Shown here: piece after piece, positions 6,306 to 14,394 of the stretch
Layout: every line of letters begins with the position of its first letter
Position numbering within the stretch: position 1 is the stretch's first letter
Assembly (NCBI GenBank): GCA_934183355.1
Contig: CAKPST010000015.1
Coordinates: 1 to 36,883, forward strand
DNA: 36,883 nucleotides
Source of the DNA: an uncultured Prevotella sp.
GTDB lineage: Bacteria > Bacteroidota > Bacteroidia > Bacteroidales > Bacteroidaceae
Direction of reading: 5' to 3'
The notes under the pieces: model-generated
Told to the model about the DNA's origin: nothing
Database searches by the model: none
What the model saw: the letters and a program-made list of their open reading frames with translations, nothing else
Position numbers and translations under genes: made by a program

Positions 6306-7472
6306 TTAGTCGTTGACGATGAGCAATGCGTCGCCATAGCATCCGAACATATATCCATGCTTAACAGCAAGGTTGTATGCCTCCATCACGAGGTCGTAGC
6401 CTCCGAAGGCGCATGTCTCCATGAGCAGTGTAGAGTAAGGATGATAGAAGTTGGAAATCATTGAGTCGGCAAGTCCGAAGTCGTACGGCGGGAAGATGAA
6501 CTTGTTGGTCCATCCCTCATATTCCTTCAGCATTCCGTCGGTGCCAACAGCTGTCTCAGTAGCCTTAACTACGCTTGTGCCAATGGCGCAAACACGGCGA
6601 CCTTCTTGCTTTGTCTTATTGACAATGGCGCAAGCCTCGGCACTGATATGCATCTGCTCAGAGTCCATCTTGTGCTTGGTGAGGTCTTCCACCTCGATGT
6701 CGTGGAAGTTGCCAAGTCCGCAGTGCAGTGTGATGTATGCAAAGTTGATGCCCTTAATCTCCATGCGCTTCATCAACTCGCGTGAGAAGTGCAGACCAGT
6801 GGCAGGAGCCGTAACAGCTCCCTCGTGCTTGGCAAAAATGCACTGGAAGTCGTCGAAGTCGTCCTCTGTGGCATGATGGTCGTCGCGACGGTCGATGACA
6901 TAGCGTGGCAGCGGAGCCTCGCCAAGAGCATAGAGTTCGCGCTTGAACTCATCGTGCGGACAGTCGTAGAGGAAACGCAGTGTGCGTCCGCGACTTGTGG
7001 TGTTGTCGATAACCTCAGCTACCATTGTGCCACTCTCGTCGAAGAAGAGCTTGTTGCCGATGCGAATCTTGCGAGCAGGCTCAACGAGCACGTCCCAAAG
7101 GCGCATCTCCTCGTTAAGTTCACGCAGGAGGAACACCTCAATCTTGGCGTCGGTCTTCTCCTTGGTGCCGTAGAGACGTGCTGGGAACACCTTAGTGTCG
7201 TTGAAGATGAACGTGTCGTGCTCGTCGAAATAGTCGAGCACATTGCGGAAGTCGAGATATTCACCCTCGATGGGCTTTCCGTCGGCGTCCTTCTTAAACA
7301 TGTCGATAGTTTGAGATTTCTTGTGCAAAACCATCAATCGGCACTCGTCACGGCGTGTGATGCGGAATGTCTCCTTCTCGCCCTTGTCGTTCTCGAACTC
7401 ACGATAGATGCTGTGAGGATAGAGTGCAATCTGGTTTTCTGGTAACTTAAATTTAAACTGTGATAACTTCAT
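6306..7472 (-). CDS. queA: S-adenosylmethionine:tRNA ribosyltransferase-isomerase
   Basis: 388 residues. It transfers and rearranges the ribosyl group of SAM onto 7-aminomethyl-7-deazaguanine in tRNA, giving epoxyqueuosine. Landmarks are FIFNDTKVFPARLYG near residues 92-106, LVEPARKIRIGNKL, the GLHFSRELMKRM stretch, and the closing segment with FIFPPYDFGLADSMISNFYHP. It is about 40 residues longer than E. coli QueA, mainly because of an N-terminal segment (EFENDKGEKETFRITRRDEC) and an extended middle, which I believe is usual in Bacteroidota. truB lies 14 bases upstream on the same strand. The hairpin at 6211-6279 follows. Confidence 0.95.
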   Translation of the reverse strand: MKLSQFKFKLPENQIALYPHSIYREFENDKGEKETFRITRRDECRLMVLHKKSQTIDMFKKDADGKPIEGEYLDFRNVLDYFDEHDTFIFNDTKVFPARLYGTKEKTDAKIEVFLLRELNEEMRLWDVLVEPARKIRIGNKLFFDESGTMVAEVIDNTTSRGRTLRFLYDCPHDEFKRELYALGEAPLPRYVIDRRDDHHATEDDFDDFQCIFAKHEGAVTAPATGLHFSRELMKRMEIKGINFAYITLHCGLGNFHDIEVEDLTKHKMDSEQMHISAEACAIVNKTKQEGRRVCAIGTSVVKATETAVGTDGMLKEYEGWTNKFIFPPYDFGLADSMISNFYHPYSTLLMETCAFGGYDLVMEAYNLAVKHGYMFGCYGDALLIVND

Positions 7473-7486
7473 AGTCCTTCTTTTAT

Positions 7487-8200
7487 TTATTCATCTTCTG
7501 TAGTTTCTATAGTCTGCTGGGCAAGCCACTCTTCAAACTGCTTTAGTTCGATGCAGTTTTCTACACGATATTCGCCCGAGCGTGTGCGACAGAGTGCAGT
7601 CAGATAGGCTCCCGAATCGAGGGCACGACCAATGTCGCGTGCCAGGGCGCGTATGTATGTGCCCTTGCCACATGCCACACGGATAGACATCTGCATGGTC
7701 TCGGCATTGAAGTCGAGCAACTCTATCTCGTCGATGCGTATCTGCTTGGCTTTCAGCTCTACGTCCTTGCCCTTGCGGCGCAGGTCGTAGGCTCGCTGAC
7801 CGCTAACCTTGCAAGCACTGAATGTAGGAGGCACCTGCTCGATGTCGCCCTCAAACTGGCGCAGCACCTGCTCGATACGCTCACGTGTTATGCCGTCGGT
7901 GGGATAGGTCTCGTTGACGGGATGCTCCATGTCGTAGCTGGGCGTGGTGGCTCCGAGCTGCAATGTGGCTGTATATTCCTTGCCATGCTGCTGGAATTCT
8001 TCGATGCGCTTGGTGAACTTGCCCGTGCAGAGCACGAGCACACCAGTAGCAAGTGGGTCGAGCGTTCCGGCATGGCCTACTTTCAACTTCTTCACCCCAA
8101 GACGCACGCAGAGGCGCTTGCGCACGTATGCCAAGGCGCTGAAACTCGTCATGTCAAGAGGCTTGTTGATGGCGATGACTTCGCCTTTGGTGAAATTCAT
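7487..8200 (-). CDS. truB: tRNA pseudouridine55 synthase
   Basis: A 237-residue enzyme that isomerises U55 in the T-loop of tRNAs. The signature VGHAGTLDPLATGVL at residues 41-55 contains the catalytic Asp48. The usual GHTGTLDP has Ala in place of Thr here. The VPPTFSACKVSGQRAY and IRVACGKGTYIRALARDIG segments are conserved. It is shorter than E. coli TruB (314) because the C-terminal PUA-like domain is absent or reduced, as in many Bacteroidota. It lies between uppP (22 bases upstream) and queA (14 bases downstream) in a tight run. Confidence 0.95.
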   Translation of the reverse strand: MNFTKGEVIAINKPLDMTSFSALAYVRKRLCVRLGVKKLKVGHAGTLDPLATGVLVLCTGKFTKRIEEFQQHGKEYTATLQLGATTPSYDMEHPVNETYPTDGITRERIEQVLRQFEGDIEQVPPTFSACKVSGQRAYDLRRKGKDVELKAKQIRIDEIELLDFNAETMQMSIRVACGKGTYIRALARDIGRALDSGAYLTALCRTRSGEYRVENCIELKQFEEWLAQQTIETTEDE

Positions 8201-8222
8201 ATATATATTTAGTGTCTGTTTT

Positions 8223-9020
8223 TTAGAGTAGTGAGCAAACTATTGTCACGGCTCCTGCTATGGCACAATAGATGCCGAAATAGATGAGCTTGCCTTTCTT
8301 TACGATATTGATCATCCACTTGCATGCCAGACAACCGCTGACAAAGGCGGCGATGAAACCAACTATGAGTGGCAGAGCGCTGATGTCGCCAAATGCTTCC
8401 TCGCCCTTCACTGCCTTAAGCACGTCGAGCAGAGCCTCGCCGAGGATGGGAGGAATGACCATAAGGAATGAGAACTGTGCCAACTTCTCCTTCTTGTTGC
8501 CGAGCAACAAACCGGTGGCGATGGTAGAACCAGAACGTGACAAGCCCGGAAGCACGGCGCATGCCTGTGCCAAACCGATGATGAAGGCATCCTTCATAGA
8601 GATGTTCTCGCGCTGACGCGGCTTGGCATAGTAGGAGAATGTGAGCAACGCAGCTGTCAAGAGCAGGCAGCAGCCCACAATGAGCAAGCCCGAACCGAAG
8701 ATTTCCTCGACTGTATCCTTGAAGAACACGCCAACGATGCCGATAGGAATCATTGACACTACGATGTTGAGGAAATACTTAGTCTCGTCGTTCATCTTGA
8801 ACTTGAAGAGTCCCTTCAATATCCAGTCGATTTCCTTCCAAAGTACAACGAATGTACTCATCACTGTTGCCACGTGCACCAATACGGTGAACGCAAGGTT
8901 TTCCTCGCCCTCAATGCCAAAGAGATAAGAGCCAATGGCAAGATGTCCACTACTGCTGACGGGCAGATATTCTGTGAGGCCCTGGATGATGCCGAGGACT
9001 AATGCTTGTAACCAATCCAT
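8223..9020 (-). CDS. uppP: Undecaprenyl-diphosphate phosphatase
   Basis: A 265-residue polytopic inner-membrane enzyme that regenerates undecaprenyl phosphate for peptidoglycan and surface polymer synthesis and contributes to bacitracin tolerance. The two BacA signatures are intact: [17 protein letters not shown] at about residues 14-30 (catalytic Glu and His) and [17 protein letters not shown] at about 158-174 (catalytic Arg). About eight hydrophobic segments can be counted. It sits between the DUF3098 gene (34 bases) and truB (22 bases) in the minus-strand run. Confidence 0.96.
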   Translation of the reverse strand: MDWLQALVLGIIQGLTEYLPVSSSGHLAIGSYLFGIEGEENLAFTVLVHVATVMSTFVVLWKEIDWILKGLFKFKMNDETKYFLNIVVSMIPIGIVGVFFKDTVEEIFGSGLLIVGCCLLLTAALLTFSYYAKPRQRENISMKDAFIIGLAQACAVLPGLSRSGSTIATGLLLGNKKEKLAQFSFLMVIPPILGEALLDVLKAVKGEEAFGDISALPLIVGFIAAFVSGCLACKWMINIVKKGKLIYFGIYCAIAGAVTIVCSLL

Positions 9021-9032
9021 TTTCTAAAAATG

Positions 9033-9057
9033 TTGAATGTTAAGTGTTTGAATGTTA
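9033..9057. repeat. Direct repeat at the DUF3098 stop (heptad-like)
   Basis: TTGAATGTTA occurs at 9033-9042 and again at 9048-9057, a 15-base period. The second copy overlaps the DUF3098 stop codon. It resembles the heptad repeats at 2348-2368 and 20589-20616. Confidence 0.5.
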
Positions 9058-9279
9058 GTCTCTCGGTTTGCGAATAATCGCATAGATGATTGAGATAAAG
9101 CCGAGGAAGCAAACCACCGGCGCTACCTTGACACGGCACACACTGAAGATGTCACTGTCGAACACCGTCTCGTCGCTGCCACCACCACTCATGAGGATAA
9201 ACCCAAGAATGACAACCGCCATTCCGACTGCTATCAGAATGAAATTGATCTTGTCGAAAGCGTAATTTCTTTTGTCCAC
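9055..9279 (-). CDS. DUF3098 small membrane protein
   Basis: 74 residues with two hydrophobic helices: FILIAVGMAVVILGFILMSGG at about 12-32 and VAPVVCFLGFISIIYAIIR at about 52-70. The short loop between them contains FDSDIFSVCRV. This is the DUF3098 pattern, found in Bacteroidota almost always between ftsX and uppP, as here (29 bases from ftsX, 34 from uppP). The function is unknown. The constant pairing with ftsX suggests a part in the division or envelope machinery, which is inference from gene order. Confidence 0.88.
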   Translation of the reverse strand: MDKRNYAFDKINFILIAVGMAVVILGFILMSGGGSDETVFDSDIFSVCRVKVAPVVCFLGFISIIYAIIRKPRD

Positions 9280-9308
9280 TTTGTATAATCTTTAATTATT
9301 AATGTTGT

Positions 9309-10187
9309 TTAAATCTTATACAAGTCGCCTGCCTTCATACGCAGGAACTTGTTGACAGAGATGGTGGAACAAATGGCTGTGATGAAGAGTCCGAAGAACA
9401 CCACCACTCCAGCTGTAATAGCCAACTCCTTCCATGTAAGTATCTCAAGAATGCCTGGTTCATACATGTAGAGCACATATATGGCTCCACCCAAAGCACA
9501 ACATGCAATGATGGCTGCCAAGAATCCGAGAGCCATGTATCGACGCACGAACGGAGCACGGATGAATCCCCATGACGCACCGACAAGCTTCATCGTATGG
9601 ATGGAGAATCGGCGAGCATAGATGCTAAGGCGCACGGTGTTGTTGATGAGCGAGAACGAGACGATGGTCAGAAGCAAGGCAATAGTGAGCAAAACAACGC
9701 TTATCTTGGCGATGTTCTGATTGACACTGTCTATCAAGTCTTTCTGATATTTCACCTCGCTCACCTTGGGATAGGCTCGGAGTTCCTTAGAGATATATTG
9801 CAATGAATCGCTGTTGGCATAGTCGGCATTGAGAGTCACCTCTATCGACGACAGGAATGGGTTGGCATCGGCAAACTCACGTGGGTCGGCACCGAGCGTC
9901 TGTATACCTTCGCGCAGCGCCTGTTCCTTGCTCACGTAGTCGAGCTTGCAGATGTAGGGACGCTGTCGCAGTTTGTCACAAAACTGCTTTGCCTCACCGG
10001 ATGTCATGTCATCCTGAAGCATCATTGTCACCACGATGTTCTGCTTAACGTATGTAGAGAGGTTGCGTGCGGTGAGCACAGAGAATACAACCAATCCCAA
10101 CAGGATAAGCACCATTGCCGTGCTTATGCACAACGTTACCGCCTGCAATCCTTGACGATTGCCGGTCTTCTTTCTTTTCTTTGCCAT
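9309..10187 (-). CDS. ftsX: Cell division ABC-type permease FtsX
   Basis: 292 residues of the inner-membrane subunit that, with the ATPase FtsE, transmits division signals to periplasmic amidase activation. The topology is typical: a basic N-terminus (KKRKKTGNR), one helix at about 18-38, a periplasmic domain of about 130 residues (VVTMMLQDDMTSGEAKQFC and onward), then three helices at about 168-190, 218-240 and 258-280. The NTVRLSIYARRFSIHTMKLV stretch after the second helix is the usual coupling region. ftsE is not in the window, as is common in Bacteroidota where it lies elsewhere. It is the first gene of the run continuing with DUF3098, uppP, truB, queA and folK. Confidence 0.94.
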   Translation of the reverse strand: MAKKRKKTGNRQGLQAVTLCISTAMVLILLGLVVFSVLTARNLSTYVKQNIVVTMMLQDDMTSGEAKQFCDKLRQRPYICKLDYVSKEQALREGIQTLGADPREFADANPFLSSIEVTLNADYANSDSLQYISKELRAYPKVSEVKYQKDLIDSVNQNIAKISVVLLTIALLLTIVSFSLINNTVRLSIYARRFSIHTMKLVGASWGFIRAPFVRRYMALGFLAAIIACCALGGAIYVLYMYEPGILEILTWKELAITAGVVVFFGLFITAICSTISVNKFLRMKAGDLYKI

Positions 10188-10308
10188 TTCGAAACGGGTA
10201 TATTACACCAAATTTCTTGCAAAATAACAAAAAAAAAACGTGATATGCGACTGATTAACTACAATTAACACCTTTCCTTTTTTCATATATATTCTTATTG
10301 TGCAAAGA

Positions 10309-10340
10309 TTTGCACGTTATACCTCGATTTTGTATTTTTG
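10309..10340 (+). promoter_or_regulatory. Promoter of the radical SAM gene
   Basis: TTTG at 10309-10312, a 20-base spacer and TATTTTTG at 10333-10340 fit the Bacteroidota consensus in full. The start of transcription would be near 10344, with a leader of about 23 bases. Confidence 0.75.
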
Positions 10341-10366
10341 CATCATCAGGTTAAAAACACATCATT

Positions 10367-11149
10367 ATGTCAACAATTCTCTATCCTTCGCCCATTGTCG
10401 GTCCGATACACAGTCGCCGACTGGGCATATCACTCGGCGTAAACGTCAATCCGAGCGACGGCAAGATATGCACCTTCGACTGCATCTATTGCGAGGTGGG
10501 TTACAACGCCGACCGCCGTCCGTCACTGCCACGTCCGTCGCGCGAGCATATTGCTGCGGCACTTGAGACTAAACTCAAAGAGATGACAGCTACAGGTTCG
10601 GCTCTCGACGTGATTACATTCTCGGGCAATGGCGAGCCAACAGGACACCCCGACTTTCTCGGCATAGTGGAAGACACAATACGTCTGCGCGACATCTACT
10701 ATCCATCAGCACGTGTGTCTGTACTGACCAACTCCACCATCGCCCACCGAAAGGACGTGCATAAGGCACTTATGCTCGTAGACAACAACATAATGAAGCT
10801 CGACACCATTGACCCTGCATATATAAATAAGGTGGACCGACCCGTGTCGCCTGCATACGACGTGGAGCGTGTGATTGAGGAGATGTGCTCGTTTGACGGT
10901 CATGTGATAATACAAACTATGTTTATGAACGGCACCGACGACCAAGGGAGAGACGTGTCTAACACATCCGACCGTTTTGTCAATCCTTGGCTTAAAGCCA
11001 TTCGACGCATACGCCCATCTGAGGTGATGATATATACTATCGACCGTGAGACACCATGCACGACACTGCAAAAAGCCACACACGAACAACTGAACAACAT
11101 CCGCGACCGTGTAGCGGCAGAAGGCATTGAGTGTATCGCTGCCTACTAA
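10367..11149 (+). CDS. Radical SAM protein with CX3CX2C cluster
   Basis: 260 residues. CTFDCIYC at residues 35-42 places three cysteines (35, 39, 42) for a [4Fe-4S] cluster that cleaves SAM. FSGNGEPTGHPDF near residues 86-98 is the GGEP-like strand, and later SVLTNSTIAH and MKLDT belong to the partial TIM barrel. There is no SPASM or other C-terminal cluster domain. It resembles single-domain radical SAM proteins often labelled Wyosine-like or of unknown function in Bacteroidales; the substrate cannot be named. It stands alone, divergent from ftsX, behind its own promoter, and is followed by a lipoprotein gene with a separate promoter-like box. Confidence 0.88.
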   Translation: MSTILYPSPIVGPIHSRRLGISLGVNVNPSDGKICTFDCIYCEVGYNADRRPSLPRPSREHIAAALETKLKEMTATGSALDVITFSGNGEPTGHPDFLGIVEDTIRLRDIYYPSARVSVLTNSTIAHRKDVHKALMLVDNNIMKLDTIDPAYINKVDRPVSPAYDVERVIEEMCSFDGHVIIQTMFMNGTDDQGRDVSNTSDRFVNPWLKAIRRIRPSEVMIYTIDRETPCTTLQKATHEQLNNIRDRVAAEGIECIAAY

Positions 11150-11172
11150 CATGAGAAATACGGCAAAAAGTG

Positions 11173-11180
11173 TATTTTTG
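11173..11180 (+). promoter_or_regulatory. Candidate -7 box for the lipoprotein-sigma-Dma operon
   Basis: TATTTTTG fits TAnnTTTG, 24 bases after the radical SAM stop. No TTTG stands at the expected -33 position, which could mean activator or alternative-sigma use. A start of transcription near 11184 rules out the longest reading frame start (11170) of the next gene. Confidence 0.45.
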
Positions 11181-11244
11181 CATACAATATTATACGAATC
11201 CACGCATTATCATGATAGTAACAAATAAAAAACTGATTGGTAAA

Positions 11245-11808
11245 ATGAAACGATTCGTACATATCCACACTATCTTTGCATTGCTGTTAGTATCAATATT
11301 GGCAATGGCAACTTACTCATGTATGCCCGAAGAAAAGAGCGAAACAATAGTTATCTGCCCTGATACTGGACATCCATTCGACGGCGTATGGAGCATAGAC
11401 GACAATAAGGGCAAGAAAGACACTGTCATCATCTACAGCAAATACATGCAGTCGGTAGCCTTGCCCTACAACGAGATGCTGACACGACTATTCCCCAACT
11501 CCAAGATAGAGGATGTGACTGGCAGTAGCGACGATGGCAAGTTTGTTTACACCGTAACACTGCCCTCGGAAAGCTCCACACTGTTCTCGCTACAGCCCAA
11601 CACATGGCATATACAGGCACGCATCGACAACGAAGACCATAAGGTGGCAGTGTCGTTTGCTTCTATAGACAATAACTCTGACCTGTCGTGGGCTACACTC
11701 TCAAACAGCGGATTGCTGACTATAATCCTGCGTCCTACGGCTTATTCCATTGATGGAGGCAAAGACCAACCGGTGACAATGAAGCTTGCATTCACCGCTA
11801 AACGCTAA
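11245..11808 (+). CDS. Predicted lipoprotein of unknown family in an ECF sigma operon (module B)
   Basis: 187 residues from ATG 11245. The frame is open to 11170, but MKRFVHIHTIFALLLVSILA gives a normal signal peptide, with a lipobox-like ATYSC and the acylated Cys at about residue 26. The mature part of about 160 residues has the look of a small beta-rich domain (FDGVWSIDDNKGKKDTVIIYS, then a C-terminal LTIILRPTAY and KLAFTAKR). I do not recognise a family. The stop overlaps the start of the next gene (TAATG), so it is translationally linked to the sigma factor. An envelope lipoprotein tied to a sigma factor and a trans-envelope anti-sigma protein is a candidate sensor or ligand for that system. 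That is inference from position. Confidence 0.75.
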   Translation: MKRFVHIHTIFALLLVSILAMATYSCMPEEKSETIVICPDTGHPFDGVWSIDDNKGKKDTVIIYSKYMQSVALPYNEMLTRLFPNSKIEDVTGSSDDGKFVYTVTLPSESSTLFSLQPNTWHIQARIDNEDHKVAVSFASIDNNSDLSWATLSNSGLLTIILRPTAYSIDGGKDQPVTMKLAFTAKR

Positions 11809-12365
11809 TGACACAATCGCAAATGAAGAGCGACCAAAAGCTCATCAACGACATAAAGCAAGGCGACAGGGCGGCTATGCGCCGACTCTACGACCTGTAT
11901 TCGGGACAGGCTATGGCTACAGCCATGAGGTACGTCCCGGACAGGGACGATGCGTGCGATATATTGCAGGATGCCTTTGTCAAGATATTCCAGTCGATTG
12001 GGGTGTATGAGTATCGCGGCGAGGGACTGCTGAGGTCGTGGGTAATGCGCATTGTAGCTAACGAGGCGTTGGGATTTCTAAGACGACGGTCGGGACTTAC
12101 GTTCACTGACAATATCCCTGACAATAGCGACGACGAAGAACCAGACATCGGACAAGTCTCAGACGAACGACTCGCAGAGCTCATAGCCTCGCTGCCTGAA
12201 GGCTATCGTGTGGTGCTCAACATGTTTGTCTTCGGCGAGATGAGCCACAAGGAGATTGCCAAGGAGCTGGGGATATCACCAAGCACATCGGCATCACAGT
12301 TTTTCCATGCCAAGAAGATGTTGGCAAGATTGATAAAAGAAGAAACAAGAAAGGAAGGAATATGA
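11808..12365 (+). CDS. ECF-type RNA polymerase sigma factor (module B)
   Basis: 185 residues. Region 2 at about 20-85 has the core-binding helix DDACDILQDAFVKIFQSIG and the RSWVMRIVANEALGFLRRR stretch. Region 4 at about 125-180 has LPEGYRVVLNMFVFGEMSHK and the helix-turn-helix KEIAKELGISPSTSASQFFH. An acidic linker (DNSDDEEPD) separates them. It begins inside the stop of the lipoprotein gene and ends overlapping the ATG of the fused anti-sigma/barrel gene by 4 bases, so all three products are made together. The pairing with a Dma-like protein suggests it directs envelope-related genes. In Bacteroides thetaiotaomicron such a pair controls vesicle formation (from memory of the literature), but whether this pair is equivalent is unknown. 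Confidence 0.92.
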   Translation: MTQSQMKSDQKLINDIKQGDRAAMRRLYDLYSGQAMATAMRYVPDRDDACDILQDAFVKIFQSIGVYEYRGEGLLRSWVMRIVANEALGFLRRRSGLTFTDNIPDNSDDEEPDIGQVSDERLAELIASLPEGYRVVLNMFVFGEMSHKEIAKELGISPSTSASQFFHAKKMLARLIKEETRKEGI

Positions 12366-13639
12366 AACAAAACGATTGGACCAGACAAATGCGGTCAAGA
12401 CTTGACCAAAGCAAGGCTCCTGTGCCCGACGATTTGTGGGACAAGATAGAGAGCCGACTCGACGCTCAAGGCATTGCTAACAAGCCCCAACAAGAGTCTG
12501 CACAAACCTCCGATAAGAACAGACGACATGCCACACTCATTAGATTCGCCGCATGGAGTCTGTCAACTGCGGCGGCTGTGACTCTGCTCATAACTATCGG
12601 TTACAAGGCTAACAAGACTACAATAACAGAATTGGCAGCTAATAATAATGCCGAAATAGGCGCTAATGCTGATACAAACAATGGCGCTAATGCTATCGCT
12701 AACAATGTCAAAAAAAATGAACGACACGACAATACCCTCACAAACGCAAATCACGACAAGGTACTGATAGCCAAAACGGATGCCAATGCTGACGTGATGA
12801 CATTGGCGAGCGCATCTGACATGGAGACAACAGCTCCTGTTGATGATGCAACTATCAGCGATACTCCACAGAACTCACGCAGTATGCAGCCTCAAACACG
12901 ACGTTCGGAGTCGACACGTCCATACAGATTCACAGCGACTGTTGGCAACCAAGAACCTCAACACGACAAGACAACGACACGATGGAGCGTCGGTGCTCAC
13001 ACTAATGGCACTTTCTCGGATATGAACAACACCGATTATCCGGGTCAACGAATGTTGATGGCTGCGGCTGCACAAGGCAAATATGGCGACAACAGTGACA
13101 ACCCTGATACATACATATTCACTAATAATGTGCAGTTGCTTGCCAATTACAAGGAGGTGAAACATCATGCCAAACCTATTACCGTCGGTATGTCTGTGGC
13201 TTATGCCTTGACCGACCGCCTATCACTGACCACTGGCATGACATATACTCGTGCTGAGACCGACTTTGTACGTTCATCTGCCGGTGTTGACATCACCGAA
13301 AAACAGAAGTTGCACTATATCGGTGTGCCACTTGGCGTGAAATATCGTGTGTGGGGCAACGACTGCATACAGACGTACGCTACGGCTGGCGGTGAGGCTA
13401 ACTTCAACGTGTCTGCCTCTGTCACTTCTAACGATGTGAAGACATCCACCGACCACGACCGCACTCAGTTTGCTGTCAATGCAGCAGCGGGCGTACAAGT
13501 TAATGTGGTGAAACATGTTGGACTGTATGCAGAACCTGGCGTGAAATACTATATTGACAACAAAAGCAAGGTGGAAACTATTTTTAAAGAAAAACCTTGG
13601 AACTTCAACTTGCAAATGGGTATTAGACTGGATTTCTGA
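12362..13639 (+). CDS. Fused anti-sigma / outer-membrane beta-barrel protein (Dma-like, module B)
   Basis: 425 residues with four parts. The N-terminal 60 residues are cytoplasmic and lack a signal peptide: NDWTRQMRSRLDQSKAPVPD and DLWDKIESRL resemble the short anti-sigma segment of Bacteroidales ECF partners. Residues about 62-80 (FAAWSLSTAAAVTLLITIG) form one inner-membrane helix. Residues about 83-205 are a low-complexity Asn/Ala/Asp/Thr-rich linker long enough to cross the periplasm. From about 206 to the end there is an OMP_b-brl-type barrel (WSVGAHTNGTFSD, VGMSVAYALTDRLSLTTGMT) closing with FNLQMGIRLDF, with a terminal Phe. This is the layout of dual membrane-spanning anti-sigma factors. 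It overlaps the sigma gene by 4 bases. The combination is seen directly; the regulatory role is inferred from architecture and context. Confidence 0.85.
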   Translation: MKQNDWTRQMRSRLDQSKAPVPDDLWDKIESRLDAQGIANKPQQESAQTSDKNRRHATLIRFAAWSLSTAAAVTLLITIGYKANKTTITELAANNNAEIGANADTNNGANAIANNVKKNERHDNTLTNANHDKVLIAKTDANADVMTLASASDMETTAPVDDATISDTPQNSRSMQPQTRRSESTRPYRFTATVGNQEPQHDKTTTRWSVGAHTNGTFSDMNNTDYPGQRMLMAAAAQGKYGDNSDNPDTYIFTNNVQLLANYKEVKHHAKPITVGMSVAYALTDRLSLTTGMTYTRAETDFVRSSAGVDITEKQKLHYIGVPLGVKYRVWGNDCIQTYATAGGEANFNVSASVTSNDVKTSTDHDRTQFAVNAAAGVQVNVVKHVGLYAEPGVKYYIDNKSKVETIFKEKPWNFNLQMGIRLDF

Positions 13640-13674
13640 ACGACAATGCAGATAAACGAAAGTGGACGAAATAA

Positions 13675-14253
13675 TTAAATATCTTCGTCATCCACTTCAT
13701 CACTCATGGTGTCGAGCTTAGTGTCCTTCGCTATGCTCACGCCACCGACATTAGACACCTTCAGCACAAGCGGCACATAATTGTCACTCATCTTGTCTGG
13801 CGAACCAACGGAGGCAGCAAAGCACAAACTGTTGCCTTCGACATGGTCGAAGACGATGCCGAGTAGACCACCATCCTGATAGTCGTCACCGATATATTCA
13901 TCAAAGTTTTTCTTTGTGAACGTGCGCTTGAAGAACTCGCTACCATCACTGCGCAATATTGTAAGAGTAATGCTGTTGTCATAATATTTATTGCCACTCT
14001 CATCCACTGCAAGCTGAAGCGAATGGTCTGCCTTGCGTTCAACGAGAATGGTATATGTTCCACCAAGCCATTCTACTGAACGGTTTTGATTGTAGTCGCC
14101 CATCGCCTGTGTTGGCTTTGGTGCAGCCTTAACAGGCTTCTTGGTGATGATATTGGTGCTTTTCGGCTTGCTTGAGCATGCGGCAAATGTAGCCATGAGT
14201 ACACCCATAGCAGACGCAGCAAGCACATGTGATATTTTATTCTTGTGTTTCAT
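13675..14253 (-). CDS. DUF4738 lipoprotein
   Basis: 192 residues with signal peptide MKHKNKISHVLAASAMGVLM and lipobox FAAC, placing the acylated Cys at residue 26. The mature protein starts with a Lys/Pro-rich tether (SSKPKSTN to KAAPKPTQAMGDY) and continues with one beta-rich domain. Landmarks are WLGGTYTILVERKADHSLQL, KYYDNSITLTILRSDGSEFF, RTFTKKNFDEYI and LCFAASVGSPDKMSDNYVPL, which fit DUF4738. A stretch of Asp/Glu ends the protein. The function is unknown. The gene converges with the Dma-like gene and diverges from the DUF4230 pair. Its promoter lies so close that the transcript may begin within a few bases of the ATG. Confidence 0.85.
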   Translation of the reverse strand: MKHKNKISHVLAASAMGVLMATFAACSSKPKSTNIITKKPVKAAPKPTQAMGDYNQNRSVEWLGGTYTILVERKADHSLQLAVDESGNKYYDNSITLTILRSDGSEFFKRTFTKKNFDEYIGDDYQDGGLLGIVFDHVEGNSLCFAASVGSPDKMSDNYVPLVLKVSNVGGVSIAKDTKLDTMSDEVDDEDI

Positions 14254-14258
14254 AGGGA

Positions 14259-14289
14259 CAAAGGTAGTGCAAATCGAAGATAATACAAA
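14259..14289 (-). promoter_or_regulatory. Promoter of the DUF4738 gene, possibly giving a leaderless mRNA
   Basis: On the minus strand, TTTG (14289-14286), a 19-base spacer and TACCTTTG (14266-14259) match the consensus exactly. The ATG begins at 14253, only 5 bases past the -7 box, so transcription should start at or within about 3 bases of the start codon. Confidence 0.7.
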
Positions 14290-14350
14290 AGGATTTTATT
14301 ATTTTTATGACCACAAATTTGTATGTTGGCTTTTTTAAACATACGACTAC

Positions 14351-14381
14351 ATTGCATATTGACGGAAGTTTTGTAAATTTG
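14351..14381 (+). promoter_or_regulatory. Promoter of the DUF4230 pair
   Basis: TAAATTTG at 14374-14381 fits TAnnTTTG. ATTG at 14351-14354, 19 bases upstream, is a near-match to the -33 TTTG. The start of transcription would be near 14385, giving a leader of 10-16 bases. Confidence 0.6.
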
Positions 14382-14394
14382 CAATACAAATATT

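Noticed and set aside
6789..7445. 218-codon plus-strand open frame opposite queA
   Set aside because: queA is complete and conserved across this stretch. The antisense product has no family features.
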